Part shown: in pieces, positions 1 through 6,213 of the stretch
Layout of the letters: each line of letters opens with the position of its first letter
How positions within the stretch are numbered: position 1 is the first letter of the stretch
Assembly: GCA_015233515.1 (NCBI GenBank)
Contig: JADFXS010000145.1
Location: 1 to 7,048 of the forward strand
Direction of reading: 5' to 3'
Length of the DNA: 7,048 nucleotides
Source: Deltaproteobacteria bacterium
Lineage (GTDB): Bacteria > Desulfobacterota > Desulfarculia > Adiutricales > JAGVGV01
Program-made: the position numbers and the translations under genes
Notes under the pieces: model-generated
Seen by the model: the letters and a program-made list of their open reading frames with translations, nothing else
The model's database searches: none
What the model was told of the DNA's origin: nothing

Positions 1-52
1 AGGCCAGGATGGCCAAGGCTGCCAATATAGCGATGAAAGTTCTGGGTTTCAT
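1..52 (-). CDS. flgI: Flagellar P-ring protein FlgI, N-terminal fragment (cut by window edge)
   Basis: Only the first 17 codons are in the window. The ATG at 50-52 is preceded by a good ribosome binding site (AAGGAG in sense, 60-65, seven bases upstream). The encoded start, MKPRTFIAILAALAILA, has a basic N-terminus followed by a hydrophobic run, as expected of a Sec signal peptide on an exported protein. FlgI forms the P ring around the rod in the peptidoglycan layer. The identification rests mainly on position: flgI normally follows flgH, and this start lies 22 bp after the flgH stop. The fragment alone does not identify the family, but a signal peptide in this place fits FlgI well. Confidence 0.7.
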   Translation of the reverse strand, partial: MKPRTFIAILAALAILA

Positions 53-74
53 GGTAAATCTCCTTTTCATTCGC

Positions 75-815
75 TTAGAACGGCCAGATATAATCCAGGG
101 CGCGGGACAGCCAGCCCTTACGCTGCTGGTTGCTGACATCGCCTTCACCCAGGTAATCGATCTTGGCGTCAGCCACATAGGTGGAAGGGATAGTGTTATC
201 CGGCGTTATGTCTTGTGGGCGGATCACGCCCTGGATGATCATGTATTGTTTTTCATAATTGACCGTAATCTCGCGTGACCCGCGGATCACCAGATCACCG
301 TTGGGCAATATCTGGATGACCCGGGCGGAAATTTTAGCAGTCATGTTATCGTCGGCCGAAGTCTTGCCCTGGCCGGTGAACTTGGATTTAAAGGTGGCGT
401 TTACTCCGGAGGAGGGAGTGAAGTTTGTCTGGAAAATACCGCTGGCGATATGGCTGAGCAAGGCGGGATTCATGTTTTCCAGACCCAGCAATCCGGTGAT
501 ATTGCCTTGAAGGCTGTTATCCTTATTCAAGGTGGACTGAGCGTTATTGGCGGCTTTGTTATTCTCCACGATATTGATGGTTACGATGTCGCCGACGTTT
601 CTGGCTCGAAAATCACTGAAAAGATTAGCTTTGGACTCGTCGTTGAATAGCGAGCCTTCGGTTTTGGGTATGATTTCCGGATACAGCTGGACAGGCGGAG
701 TGCGCAGGGCGGCGTCCACGTTAGCCGATAACGAAGGCATTTGAGGTTTGCTCCCACAGGCGGCGATCAAGACAAGCGACATCACCATAACCAGAAATAA
801 AACTTTACGAGGCAT
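75..815 (-). CDS. flgH: Flagellar L-ring lipoprotein FlgH
   Basis: FlgH builds the L ring, the outer-membrane bushing through which the flagellar rod passes. The 246-residue product is a normal length for the family. It begins with a lipoprotein signal: basic start MPRK, a hydrophobic stretch, and lipobox I-A-A-C with the lipidated cysteine at residue 20. The rest shows the FlgH core: a segment around residues 73-100 with DIVTINIVENNKAANNA, then a Gly/Thr-rich region, then the conserved block with LPNGDLVIRGSREI, a later IRPQDITPDNTIPS and a C-terminal IDYLGEGDV leading to the end in WPF. The ATG has AAGGAG at 822-827, six bases upstream. It sits 18 bp after flgA and 22 bp before flgI, inside the flgF-G-A-H-I operon. 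The first 16 bases of the gene plus its leader (800-854) are repeated in inverted orientation at the window end. Confidence 0.96.
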   Translation of the reverse strand: MPRKVLFLVMVMSLVLIAACGSKPQMPSLSANVDAALRTPPVQLYPEIIPKTEGSLFNDESKANLFSDFRARNVGDIVTINIVENNKAANNAQSTLNKDNSLQGNITGLLGLENMNPALLSHIASGIFQTNFTPSSGVNATFKSKFTGQGKTSADDNMTAKISARVIQILPNGDLVIRGSREITVNYEKQYMIIQGVIRPQDITPDNTIPSTYVADAKIDYLGEGDVSNQQRKGWLSRALDYIWPF

Positions 816-854
816 TTCATTCTCCTTGTTCTTTTAGAACCTGACTTCCACCAA
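800..854 (+). repeat. 55-bp inverted repeat, copy A (native, at the flgA/flgH junction)
   Basis: This stretch covers the last codons of flgA, the flgH ribosome binding site and the first codons of flgH. Its reverse complement is identical, base for base, to 6994-7048. Here it forms part of two intact genes, so this is the original copy. It contains the small palindrome GTTCTTTTAGAAC (828-840) over the flgA stop codon. Confidence 0.97.
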
Positions 855-1817
855 TCCCGCGCCCACGACCTTGGCCATTACGGTTTTATTGCTGGAAATG
901 TTGAGGATTTGGATATTTTCGCCTACGGCTCCGGCTTGTTTGGCCTGACCGATCGTGGATATTTTCAAGCTTCCGGTTTGGGCGACTATGGTTACGCGAT
1001 CACCTCGGTTGATAATGTCGGCCTTGGTCAGGTCTTTGGCCGTGATCGGTTGGCCGGGCAGGAGTTGGCTCCGGCAAGCCTGGCCGACCGCCTGGTTCAA
1101 ATCGGTCAAGGCCCCTGAATGTAGTTGGACTTGGTTTACTTGCGCGATTTGGACATCATTGGGCTGGATTCGGTCGCCCTTTTCCATGCGCCGGGTAGCC
1201 ACCACCGCCGGAAAGCTCATTTCCACTTCCGCGGTGGCGCGAATTTTCGCCACTTCACGGTCGTCCACCAGAAGGACAATATTTAAGGTCAAGCGACCGG
1301 GTGTGGATGAATACTGGGACGTAGCGTGGTAGTCCAGCTGGCCTTTCGGGAGGACGGGCAGGGTGCCGGCGCGAACGCTGACCAAATTCCAGGAAGAACT
1401 TTTGTAGGGTTCGTTTTTGGATAGGAATTCTTCAAATATGTGCCGGAACCAATCGTTGTCAATTTTTTGACCGGCGCGAACAACCATAACCGTATCAGGC
1501 AGGTCCAGGTCCAATTGATCCATGGGAAAGTCGGCCGATTTCAGGCGTTTTTCGATATAATCCCGCCGCCAAGTCAGTTTTTGGCCGGGCTTGGGGGCGG
1601 TGCCCAGGAAAACCTTGCCTAGATCCGTCTTCAGGTCGCTGTCCGGCCCGGCAATTTCCGCCAGATCGCCAAAGACAAGCTGGTCGTTTTCCACTTCCAC
1701 TTCGGAATTTATTCTGGCTTGGATCTCCGCGCCCCAGGCTGTTACCGGCATCAGCAGGGTCATAATCACCCAAATCATTGTCAGCCGGATTATGGTTGAT
1801 ACTTTGTTATTACCCAT
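834..1817 (-). CDS. flgA: Flagella basal body P-ring formation protein FlgA (long form)
   Basis: FlgA is a periplasmic chaperone needed to assemble FlgI into the P ring. The product has an N-terminal signal peptide (hydrophobic residues about 9-27, probable cleavage near AWG/A at 29-30). A family-typical SAF domain starts around residue 204, with RRMEKGDRIQPNDV and LLPGQPITAKDL. A C-terminal beta domain follows, with RGDRVTIVAQTGSLKIS and a closing region through VGENIQILN and VVGAGLVEVRF. At 327 residues it is about 100 longer than the enterobacterial protein; the extra length is N-terminal (about 30-200), as in other long FlgA proteins. The ATG at 1815-1817 has AAGGTG seven bases upstream (1825-1830). 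It lies 21 bp after flgG and 18 bp before flgH. The stop codon lies in a small hairpin (828-840). Confidence 0.94.
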   Translation of the reverse strand: MGNNKVSTIIRLTMIWVIMTLLMPVTAWGAEIQARINSEVEVENDQLVFGDLAEIAGPDSDLKTDLGKVFLGTAPKPGQKLTWRRDYIEKRLKSADFPMDQLDLDLPDTVMVVRAGQKIDNDWFRHIFEEFLSKNEPYKSSSWNLVSVRAGTLPVLPKGQLDYHATSQYSSTPGRLTLNIVLLVDDREVAKIRATAEVEMSFPAVVATRRMEKGDRIQPNDVQIAQVNQVQLHSGALTDLNQAVGQACRSQLLPGQPITAKDLTKADIINRGDRVTIVAQTGSLKISTIGQAKQAGAVGENIQILNISSNKTVMAKVVGAGLVEVRF

Positions 1818-1838
1818 GGTTGTTCACCTTGCCCGAGA

Positions 1839-2621
1839 TTACCGTTTCAGATTATTGGCGATACCCAGCATTTCATCCGAGGTCTGGATGGCTTTCGAAT
1901 TGACTTCGTAAGCCCGCTGCGCCACGATCATCGCCACCATTTCCGTGACTACATCGACATTGGACATTTCCAAAAAGCCTTGAGCGATAGACCCGTAGCC
2001 GTTTTCACCGGGATTGCCTTCCTGGGGATCGCCGGAAGCCGCCGTGGAACGGAAAAGGTTTTTTCCGGTCGCGAACAGGCCGGTGGGGTTGACGAAGCGG
2101 ACCAGGCTAAGACGGCCGACGGCATTTTGTTTGCCGGCTTCGTCGGTGTACGAGACCTGTCCGCCGGAGTCTATGGATACGTCCACGGCGGTGGCCGGTA
2201 TGGCGATTTCCGGAGTAAGCAGATTTCCTTCGGAGTCGACAATCTGGCCATCCTTGCTTAGCTTGAAGGCCCCGTTGCGGCTGTAAAGTTCCTGACCGTT
2301 GACGGTGATGCGAAAGAAACCTTCACCTTCGATAGCCATGTCAAAGCGGCCATCGGTTTTCACGTAATCGCCTTGCGCGAACATCTTTTGGACGGTCGTT
2401 GGTTTGGTGCCCATACCCACCTGGATGCCCACCGGTATCTGTTGCCCGGCGGCGGTCTCCGTCCCCGGAAATTTATGGGTTTGATACAAGAGGTCTTGGA
2501 ATTCGGCTCGGCTGTTCTTGAATCCGGTGGTATTTACGTTGGCCAGATTGTTGGAAATCACCGAGAGGTTCATTGATTCCGCGGTCATACCCGTGGCCGC
2601 GGTCCACAGACTACGCATCAT
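1839..2621 (-). CDS. flgG: Flagellar distal rod protein FlgG
   Basis: FlgG polymerises into the distal rod that crosses the periplasm inside the P and L rings. The 260-residue length is the family standard. The N-terminal helix reads MMRSLWTAATGM, followed by the classic rod/hook signature NLSVISNNLANVNTTGFK (about 18-35). Further marks are GEGFFRI, YSRNGAFKLSKDGQIV, the GFLEMSNVDVV motif and a C-terminal helix with QRAYEVNSKAIQTSDEML ending in NNLKR. There are two possible ATGs in tandem (2619-2621 and 2616-2618). The AGGAGG at 2633-2638 is eleven bases from the first, so the first is preferred. It follows flgF by 24 bp and precedes flgA by 21 bp. The protein is a paralogue of its upstream neighbour FlgF. 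Confidence 0.97.
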   Translation of the reverse strand: MMRSLWTAATGMTAESMNLSVISNNLANVNTTGFKNSRAEFQDLLYQTHKFPGTETAAGQQIPVGIQVGMGTKPTTVQKMFAQGDYVKTDGRFDMAIEGEGFFRITVNGQELYSRNGAFKLSKDGQIVDSEGNLLTPEIAIPATAVDVSIDSGGQVSYTDEAGKQNAVGRLSLVRFVNPTGLFATGKNLFRSTAASGDPQEGNPGENGYGSIAQGFLEMSNVDVVTEMVAMIVAQRAYEVNSKAIQTSDEMLGIANNLKR

Positions 2622-2645
2622 GACGTAATATTCCTCCTGTCCTTC

Positions 2646-3338
2646 TTAAACGACGCGTCCAACTTCGTTGATGCTCTTTTGATCAGCTTCTTGGATGGTC
2701 AGGACAATTTTTTGAAAAACTTCATAAGTTCGTGCAATATCAATAAGATTTACAGATTCCATCACCGGTTCCACGTTGGACCTTTCCAGAAACCCCTGTT
2801 CCACGGTCGTGGCCTGGGCCGGTGTGCCGGTTATCCCCGGAGCTTTGGGGACATACTTGTCATTACCCTCTTTCGCCAAACCATTGACGTCTTGGAACTC
2901 AACCATCTGTAATCGCCCGATTTCCGCGCCATCAGCCGTAATTCGGCCGTTTTCGTCAATGGCCAAGTCCACCACGTTTTCCGGGACAACTCCACCGCCT
3001 ACTACCGGGTTTCCTTCTTGGGTCACGATTTCTCGAGTGGCTGACCTGGTGAATGCGCCGTTGCGGGTGTAACGCAGGCGGGTAGGAGTTTGAATGTGGA
3101 AAAATCGCGGACCATTCAAGGCCATATCCAGGTTATTGTTGGTTTTTTCGAAATGACCCTGGCTGAAGTCCGTCTTGGTGGCTTTCAGCACATATCCTTC
3201 AAAAACCGGCACGTCTCTTTTGAAACCGGTGGTATTGGCATTGGCCAAGTTATTGGATGTGATATTCATCCGTTCTTCCTGGGCCAAGCTGCCAAGATAA
3301 GTATGAGACATATGATAAGGATATGGTCCGATAAACAT
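2646..3338 (-). CDS. flgF: Flagellar proximal rod protein FlgF (flgF/flgG family)
   Basis: This is a rod protein of the FlgF/FlgG family and, by its place directly before flgG, probably FlgF of the proximal rod. Starting at the ATG at 3336-3338 it has 230 residues. It shows the rod signature MNITSNNLANANTTGFKRD near the N-terminus, then NNLDMALNGPRFFHI, RYTRNGAFTRS, and the C-terminal GFLERSNVEPVMES with a final amphipathic helix. I chose this ATG because GGAGG lies seven bases upstream (3346-3350). A TTG at 3354-3356 would add six residues but overlaps that site. The later in-frame ATG (MSHTYLG), which resembles usual FlgF starts, has no ribosome binding site. The resulting N-terminus MFIGPYPYHMSHTYLG is slightly unusual. 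A sigma-54 promoter lies about 45 bp upstream. Confidence 0.92.
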   Translation of the reverse strand: MFIGPYPYHMSHTYLGSLAQEERMNITSNNLANANTTGFKRDVPVFEGYVLKATKTDFSQGHFEKTNNNLDMALNGPRFFHIQTPTRLRYTRNGAFTRSATREIVTQEGNPVVGGGVVPENVVDLAIDENGRITADGAEIGRLQMVEFQDVNGLAKEGNDKYVPKAPGITGTPAQATTVEQGFLERSNVEPVMESVNLIDIARTYEVFQKIVLTIQEADQKSINEVGRVV

Positions 3339-3345
3339 CAACCTG

Positions 3346-3350
3346 CCTCC
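3346..3350 (-). promoter_or_regulatory. Ribosome binding site that decides the flgF start
   Basis: In sense the leader reads GGAGG, then seven bases, then ATG at 3336-3338. This favours the ATG start over the upstream TTG (3354-3356) and over the SD-less ATG nine codons further in. Confidence 0.75.
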
Positions 3351-3383
3351 AGCCAACGATTGTTTGATCCTGCCATTCCATTA

Positions 3384-3399
3384 AGCAATAGATATGCCA
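3384..3399 (-). promoter_or_regulatory. Sigma-54 (RpoN) promoter for flgF-flgG-flgA-flgH-flgI
   Basis: Read on the minus strand the site is TGGCATATCTATTGCT. It matches the sigma-54 consensus TGGCAC-N5-TTGCW at all positions except one C-to-T change, with the invariant GG and GC at the exact -24/-12 spacing. Transcription should begin about 12 bases past the GC, near 3373, giving a leader of about 35 bases before the flgF ATG at 3338. It lies in the only long gap in the gene array. Sigma-54 control of rod and ring genes is common in flagellar systems with an FlrC/FleR/FlbD-type activator; no activator gene is in this window. Confidence 0.85.
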
Positions 3400-3510
3400 G
3401 GCGGCCATTCATACCGGTCTGAGTCGGTTCGTCAAAGAAAAATGTAATGATTACCCGATGATATGTTTAGAAGGGAAAGGCGAGCCCTAAAAGCTCAAGT
3501 AGTATGTAAG

Positions 3511-3535
3511 AAAAAATTGCCTAGGAACCTTAGAC
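3511..3535 (-). terminator. Weak terminator-like hairpin after the upstream operon
   Basis: On the minus strand, GTCTA (3531-3535) can pair with TAGGC (3519-3523), including one G-T pair, around a seven-base loop. This is followed by AA and a run of six T (3511-3516). It lies 34 bp after the stop of the FlhB-like gene and before the sigma-54 promoter, where an operon end would be expected. The stem is only five pairs, so termination may be weak or absent. Confidence 0.3.
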
Positions 3536-3568
3536 CCATATATGCCAAACAAGCTTTGTCACCCGGAT

Positions 3569-3937
3569 TTAGTCGATATTGATCCGGTTGGTCGGAAAGA
3601 CGGCCCGGGGTGGCCGGAACATTAGCGCGAAATATTCCTGGTTCACTCCATAGATGAAAGCCAGGACTTCAGCCACCACCAAATAGACCTCATCCGGAAT
3701 AGCCGAACCGACATCCAGCCGAGACAATATTTGGACCAAATCCGGGTCATACTTGATAGGCACGTGATTTTCCAGCGCAAAGCGAATCAACTCCCGGGCC
3801 AGTTCACCTTCACCCTTGGCCGTGATTTGCGGCAGATCAGGCTTGGCCGGATCATAAGCCAGGGCCACGGCTTGTTTTCCGGTGATGACGGCTTCCGCCG
3901 ATCGGTTTTCCTTGTTCCGGTTATTATCATCTTTCAT
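3569..3937 (-). CDS. Stand-alone FlhB C-terminal-domain protein (EscU/YscU/HrcU family, FlhX-like)
   Basis: The 122-residue protein matches the cytoplasmic C-terminal domain of the flagellar export switch FlhB, without its four membrane helices. Recognisable pieces are QAVALAYDPAKPDLPQITAKG (about 22-42), an ARELIRFALENHVPI helix, DPDLVQILSRLDVGSAIP and VYLVVAEVLAFIYGVN. The NPTH autocleavage motif that precedes AVALxYD in FlhB is absent; ITGK stands in that place, so self-cleavage is not expected. In other bacteria such small proteins (FlhX, YlqH) can stand in for or assist the FlhB C-terminal fragment in export. The gene starts three bases after the FliK-like gene, suggesting translational coupling, and that pairing fits a shared role in substrate switching. 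The last 20 residues extend past the usual domain. Confidence 0.88.
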   Translation of the reverse strand: MKDDNNRNKENRSAEAVITGKQAVALAYDPAKPDLPQITAKGEGELARELIRFALENHVPIKYDPDLVQILSRLDVGSAIPDEVYLVVAEVLAFIYGVNQEYFALMFRPPRAVFPTNRINID

Positions 3938-3940
3938 GGT

Positions 3941-5335
3941 TCACACTTTGAAGTCTATCAGGCTGCGCCGGCCGGGCTTCAGCTCGTCGGCCAGGGTGTC
4001 CGGCGGGCGACGGTCGGTGGGGAAGATTTGGACCCTGATGCTCTGGACTTGCAGGCCGCGAGCGGTCAGACTGGAGACCAGGCGATCCAGATGCTGCCGG
4101 AAAAACCGGCTGGTATCCCGATTTTCGGTCCAGATTACTCCGTTGATAACTTTGTTTTTAACTTCCAAATCCACCTTTATGCACCCTAAACGGGACATGG
4201 ACAGAAGCAAGGCGACTTTTAACGGTCCTTCTTCCGATCCGGGACGCGCGGGAGGGGATTTTTTAAACAACATCTCGCCCCGGTCAGTCTGATTGGACCA
4301 GGAAAGAGGAAAGGCCAGGTGAATCGTCTGATCTTGAGAAAAGACTTCCTGGTTGATGGTTCTTATTTGATCCGCGGCTTTGAATATTTTGGCGGCCGCT
4401 TCCATCAAATTCCTTATTTCCGGAGAATCCTTTAGTACTTCGTTTTCCGCGGCCCGGATGACTTCCGAGTAAAGTTTAGCCACCGCCTCATGAATTTGTG
4501 GCTTGCTACCGCTCAACCCAAGGGCTTGGGTCAGCCGTTTGACGAATTCTTCATCCGCGGGACCGGATTGCGGCGACAATTTGGCGAGGAGCCGGATAAG
4601 GTGGTCCAGACGATTCTTCACCGGGTCCGGAAGGTCTAAACCATCGGAAGGCGCGGTTAATAATTCCATCACGCCGGTGGTTAGTTGGTCCGGTTGGCTG
4701 ATGAACCGAGTCAAAGCCGGCTTCAGCGTTGCTTTGCCGTCGACGCCCGATTCCGGCCAGACTTCCATCGGCATGGGTTGGAGGATCAGTCGAGGACTGG
4801 TCTGGACAACCGTGAATTTGATTTCTTGCCCCGGAGGGAATTCCCGATCCGATCCTGGTGGCAACAAGAGGCGGGCGGTGACTTCCTTGCCTACCGCCAA
4901 GTCGACTTTGTTTTCCGGAAAGACATCCGGGCTGATCCGGCCGGCCGTTATCTTCAGGCGGATAATGTCCGAACGAGCCGATTCCAAGACCCGCGCCTGG
5001 ATCATCGGTTCCTGAGGCAAACTCCGGCCGGTCACGATGCGCTCGGTATCGGCGGCCGACAGGGGAGGGGAGTCTGCTTCATTATTTGCGGCCAGGCTCA
5101 AGACTAGTTTGGGAGAGGTGGCTACAACGGTAAGCTTGACTTCCTGGCCGAGATCGAGGTTATCACTCACCAGGGCTTGAAAGAGTCGCTGTCCAAGGCG
5201 AAGAGTGACTTGGCCGGGTACGGAGTTATCCACTACCTCGGCCTTGATGGTCGCGCCTTTTTCCAAAGCTGGATCGGCATCAACCTGGGGAGTCAGGCTG
5301 GAAACGAGGGAGGAAATGCGGCTTAGAACGTCCAA
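3941..5335 (-). CDS. fliK: FliK-family flagellar hook-length control protein
   Basis: FliK proteins measure hook length and trigger FlhB to switch export from rod/hook to filament subunits. The identification rests on the C-terminal Flg_hook-like domain, about residues 370-440: KVALLLSMSRLGCIKVDLEV, NGVIWTENRDTSRFFRQHL, then a helix and LQVQSIRVQIF. The N-terminal half holds two related beta-rich modules (about 28-82 and 110-188), ending in LGQEVKLTVVATSPKLVLSL and PGQEIKFTVVQTSPRLILQP. The middle (about 200-335) is predicted helical. It has 464 residues. The start is uncertain: the first candidate is a TTG (5333-5335) with no visible ribosome binding site, and the frame is open only 27 bases further up, with no ATG. 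The gene follows the SwrB-like gene by 22 bp and precedes the FlhB-C-like gene by three. FliK sequences diverge strongly, so the symbol is given on domain and context. Confidence 0.8.
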   Translation of the reverse strand: MDVLSRISSLVSSLTPQVDADPALEKGATIKAEVVDNSVPGQVTLRLGQRLFQALVSDNLDLGQEVKLTVVATSPKLVLSLAANNEADSPPLSAADTERIVTGRSLPQEPMIQARVLESARSDIIRLKITAGRISPDVFPENKVDLAVGKEVTARLLLPPGSDREFPPGQEIKFTVVQTSPRLILQPMPMEVWPESGVDGKATLKPALTRFISQPDQLTTGVMELLTAPSDGLDLPDPVKNRLDHLIRLLAKLSPQSGPADEEFVKRLTQALGLSGSKPQIHEAVAKLYSEVIRAAENEVLKDSPEIRNLMEAAAKIFKAADQIRTINQEVFSQDQTIHLAFPLSWSNQTDRGEMLFKKSPPARPGSEEGPLKVALLLSMSRLGCIKVDLEVKNKVINGVIWTENRDTSRFFRQHLDRLVSSLTARGLQVQSIRVQIFPTDRRPPDTLADELKPGRRSLIDFKV

Positions 5336-5357
5336 TGGGTATTGACTATCGGAATAA

Positions 5358-5855
5358 CTAGTTCAGCTGTTTCTCCAGGTCTATAATCAGTTCCACTTCC
5401 CCGCGATGCAGGCGGGCGCGGCGGGCGATCTCTTCCACGCTCAGGCCCTGTTCGGCCAGCCGCAAAACCAAAGCCCGGTTTTCCGGCGCGGCCGGATTAG
5501 CCTTATCGGTTTCTAAAATGCCGATATGGGTTGTCGGGACGGTAGCGACCGCGCGCTCAGCTTTTTCTAACATGCTGTTAAGTTCGGTGATTTTTCGTTC
5601 CAGCTTTAAAAGAAGGTTAACACTCAATTCTTTTTTTTGCTTGAGGGCGTCATTGAACGTGGTCGCCAGTTTTTCCGATTCCACCAGGAAATGGTTCATG
5701 GCTTTTTTCATTTCCGGGGATATGCCCGAAAAACCGGGTTTGGGTCCGCGGTTTTTTAACAAAAAGATCAGTATCAAGACTACGAGGATGGCCTCCAGGA
5801 CCACCTGCAACATTATCCAATTTTCGATTGATATGGAAGGCCAGGATAATTCCAT
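5358..5855 (-). CDS. Membrane-anchored coiled-coil protein with helix-turn-helix-like C-terminus (SwrB / DUF2802-like)
   Basis: The 165-residue protein has three visible parts. A single membrane helix at about 14-33 (LQVVLEAILVVLILIFLL) is followed by a long charged helix, about 48-104, likely a coiled coil. The C-terminal segment, about 127-160, reads as a helix-turn-helix: ALVLRLAEQGLSVEEIARRA followed by LHRGEVELIIDLEKQL. This order (anchor, coiled coil, HTH-like end) is that of SwrB of Bacillus, encoded just after sigD, and of DUF2802 proteins in proteobacterial flagellar and chemotaxis clusters. Sequence-level homology is my inference. The placement three genes after a FliA-like sigma factor agrees with it. 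SwrB promotes assembly of the flagellar export apparatus, so a role in basal-body assembly is plausible; DNA binding is less likely for a membrane protein. The ATG has AAGGG ten bases upstream, and the gap to the gene before is 28 bp. Confidence 0.75.
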   Translation of the reverse strand: MELSWPSISIENWIMLQVVLEAILVVLILIFLLKNRGPKPGFSGISPEMKKAMNHFLVESEKLATTFNDALKQKKELSVNLLLKLERKITELNSMLEKAERAVATVPTTHIGILETDKANPAAPENRALVLRLAEQGLSVEEIARRARLHRGEVELIIDLEKQLN

Positions 5856-5883
5856 TAGCTACATACCCTTGGCAACGTCACGA

Positions 5884-6204
5884 TCATATCATCACATCCA
5901 CTATGCCGCCGCCGTCGCCGGTCTTTTTGGGGACGGTCGCGTTTTTTGAATCATGGTTGGTCGGCGATGAGCGTTTTTTGGAACGGCGTTGGTTGTCGGA
6001 TGATTGTTTTTGGCGGTCCCTTATTTTGGATTCGTCGGTTCGTGGAGCTTTTTGAACAGTTTCGGTGTTCACCCGGGTTTGCATCATGGCTTCTTGAGTG
6101 GCCAGCCGTTGTCCCTGATCCGGGATTTGCTGCTCGGCGGTATGAATTTTTTCCACGCTGGGCGTATAAGCAATAACTTGGTTCAACAAGATCGGGCCGG
6201 CCAT
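5884..6204 (-). CDS. Small charged hypothetical protein of the flagellar operon
   Basis: The 106-residue protein is not assigned to a named family. It starts MAGPILLNQVIAYTPSVEKI, followed by a Gln/Glu-rich helix-prone stretch (about 22-50), a very basic, low-complexity middle (about 51-90, rich in Lys, Arg, Ser, Asn, Asp) and a short glycine-hydrophobic tail, GGGIVDVMI. There is no signal peptide or membrane segment, so it is probably cytoplasmic, likely disordered in the middle with two conserved-looking ends. The gene is convincing: AGGAG at 6211-6215, six bases before the ATG, overlaps the fliL stop codon, and the gap is nine bases. Small proteins with this kind of short hydrophobic head and tail around a charged centre sit near fliL or fliK in other deltaproteobacteria, as far as I recall. 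A chaperone or export-related role is only a guess. Confidence 0.8.
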   Translation of the reverse strand: MAGPILLNQVIAYTPSVEKIHTAEQQIPDQGQRLATQEAMMQTRVNTETVQKAPRTDESKIRDRQKQSSDNQRRSKKRSSPTNHDSKNATVPKKTGDGGGIVDVMI

Positions 6205-6213
6205 GACGTTCTC

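Noticed and set aside
5..14. Ten bases CAGGATGGCC shared with 6984-6993, just before the chimeric junction
   Set aside because: Both copies encode an A-I-L stretch in unrelated proteins, so a match of this length between leucine/alanine codons is expected by chance.
3408..3435. Possible sigma-70 promoter before flgF (TTGACG, 16 bp, TATGAA on the minus strand)
   Set aside because: The -10 hexamer matches poorly, the spacing is short, and a far better sigma-54 site lies just downstream. It may be chance in an AT-rich gap.
3481..3500. Short inverted repeat GAGC...GCTC in the flgF upstream gap
   Set aside because: Only four to five pairs and no following T run, so neither a convincing terminator nor an operator.
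3548..3560. Imperfect palindrome around AAGCTT (ACAAGCTTTGT) near the FlhB-like stop
   Set aside because: Short, imperfect and with no T tract. It could be an activator half-site, but a single copy gives no support.
4503..5015. 170-codon open frame on the plus strand opposite fliK
   Set aside because: It is an antisense shadow of the FliK-like gene, with no recognisable domain and many Trp, Arg and Ser residues typical of such shadows. The same holds for all other plus-strand open frames in the window.
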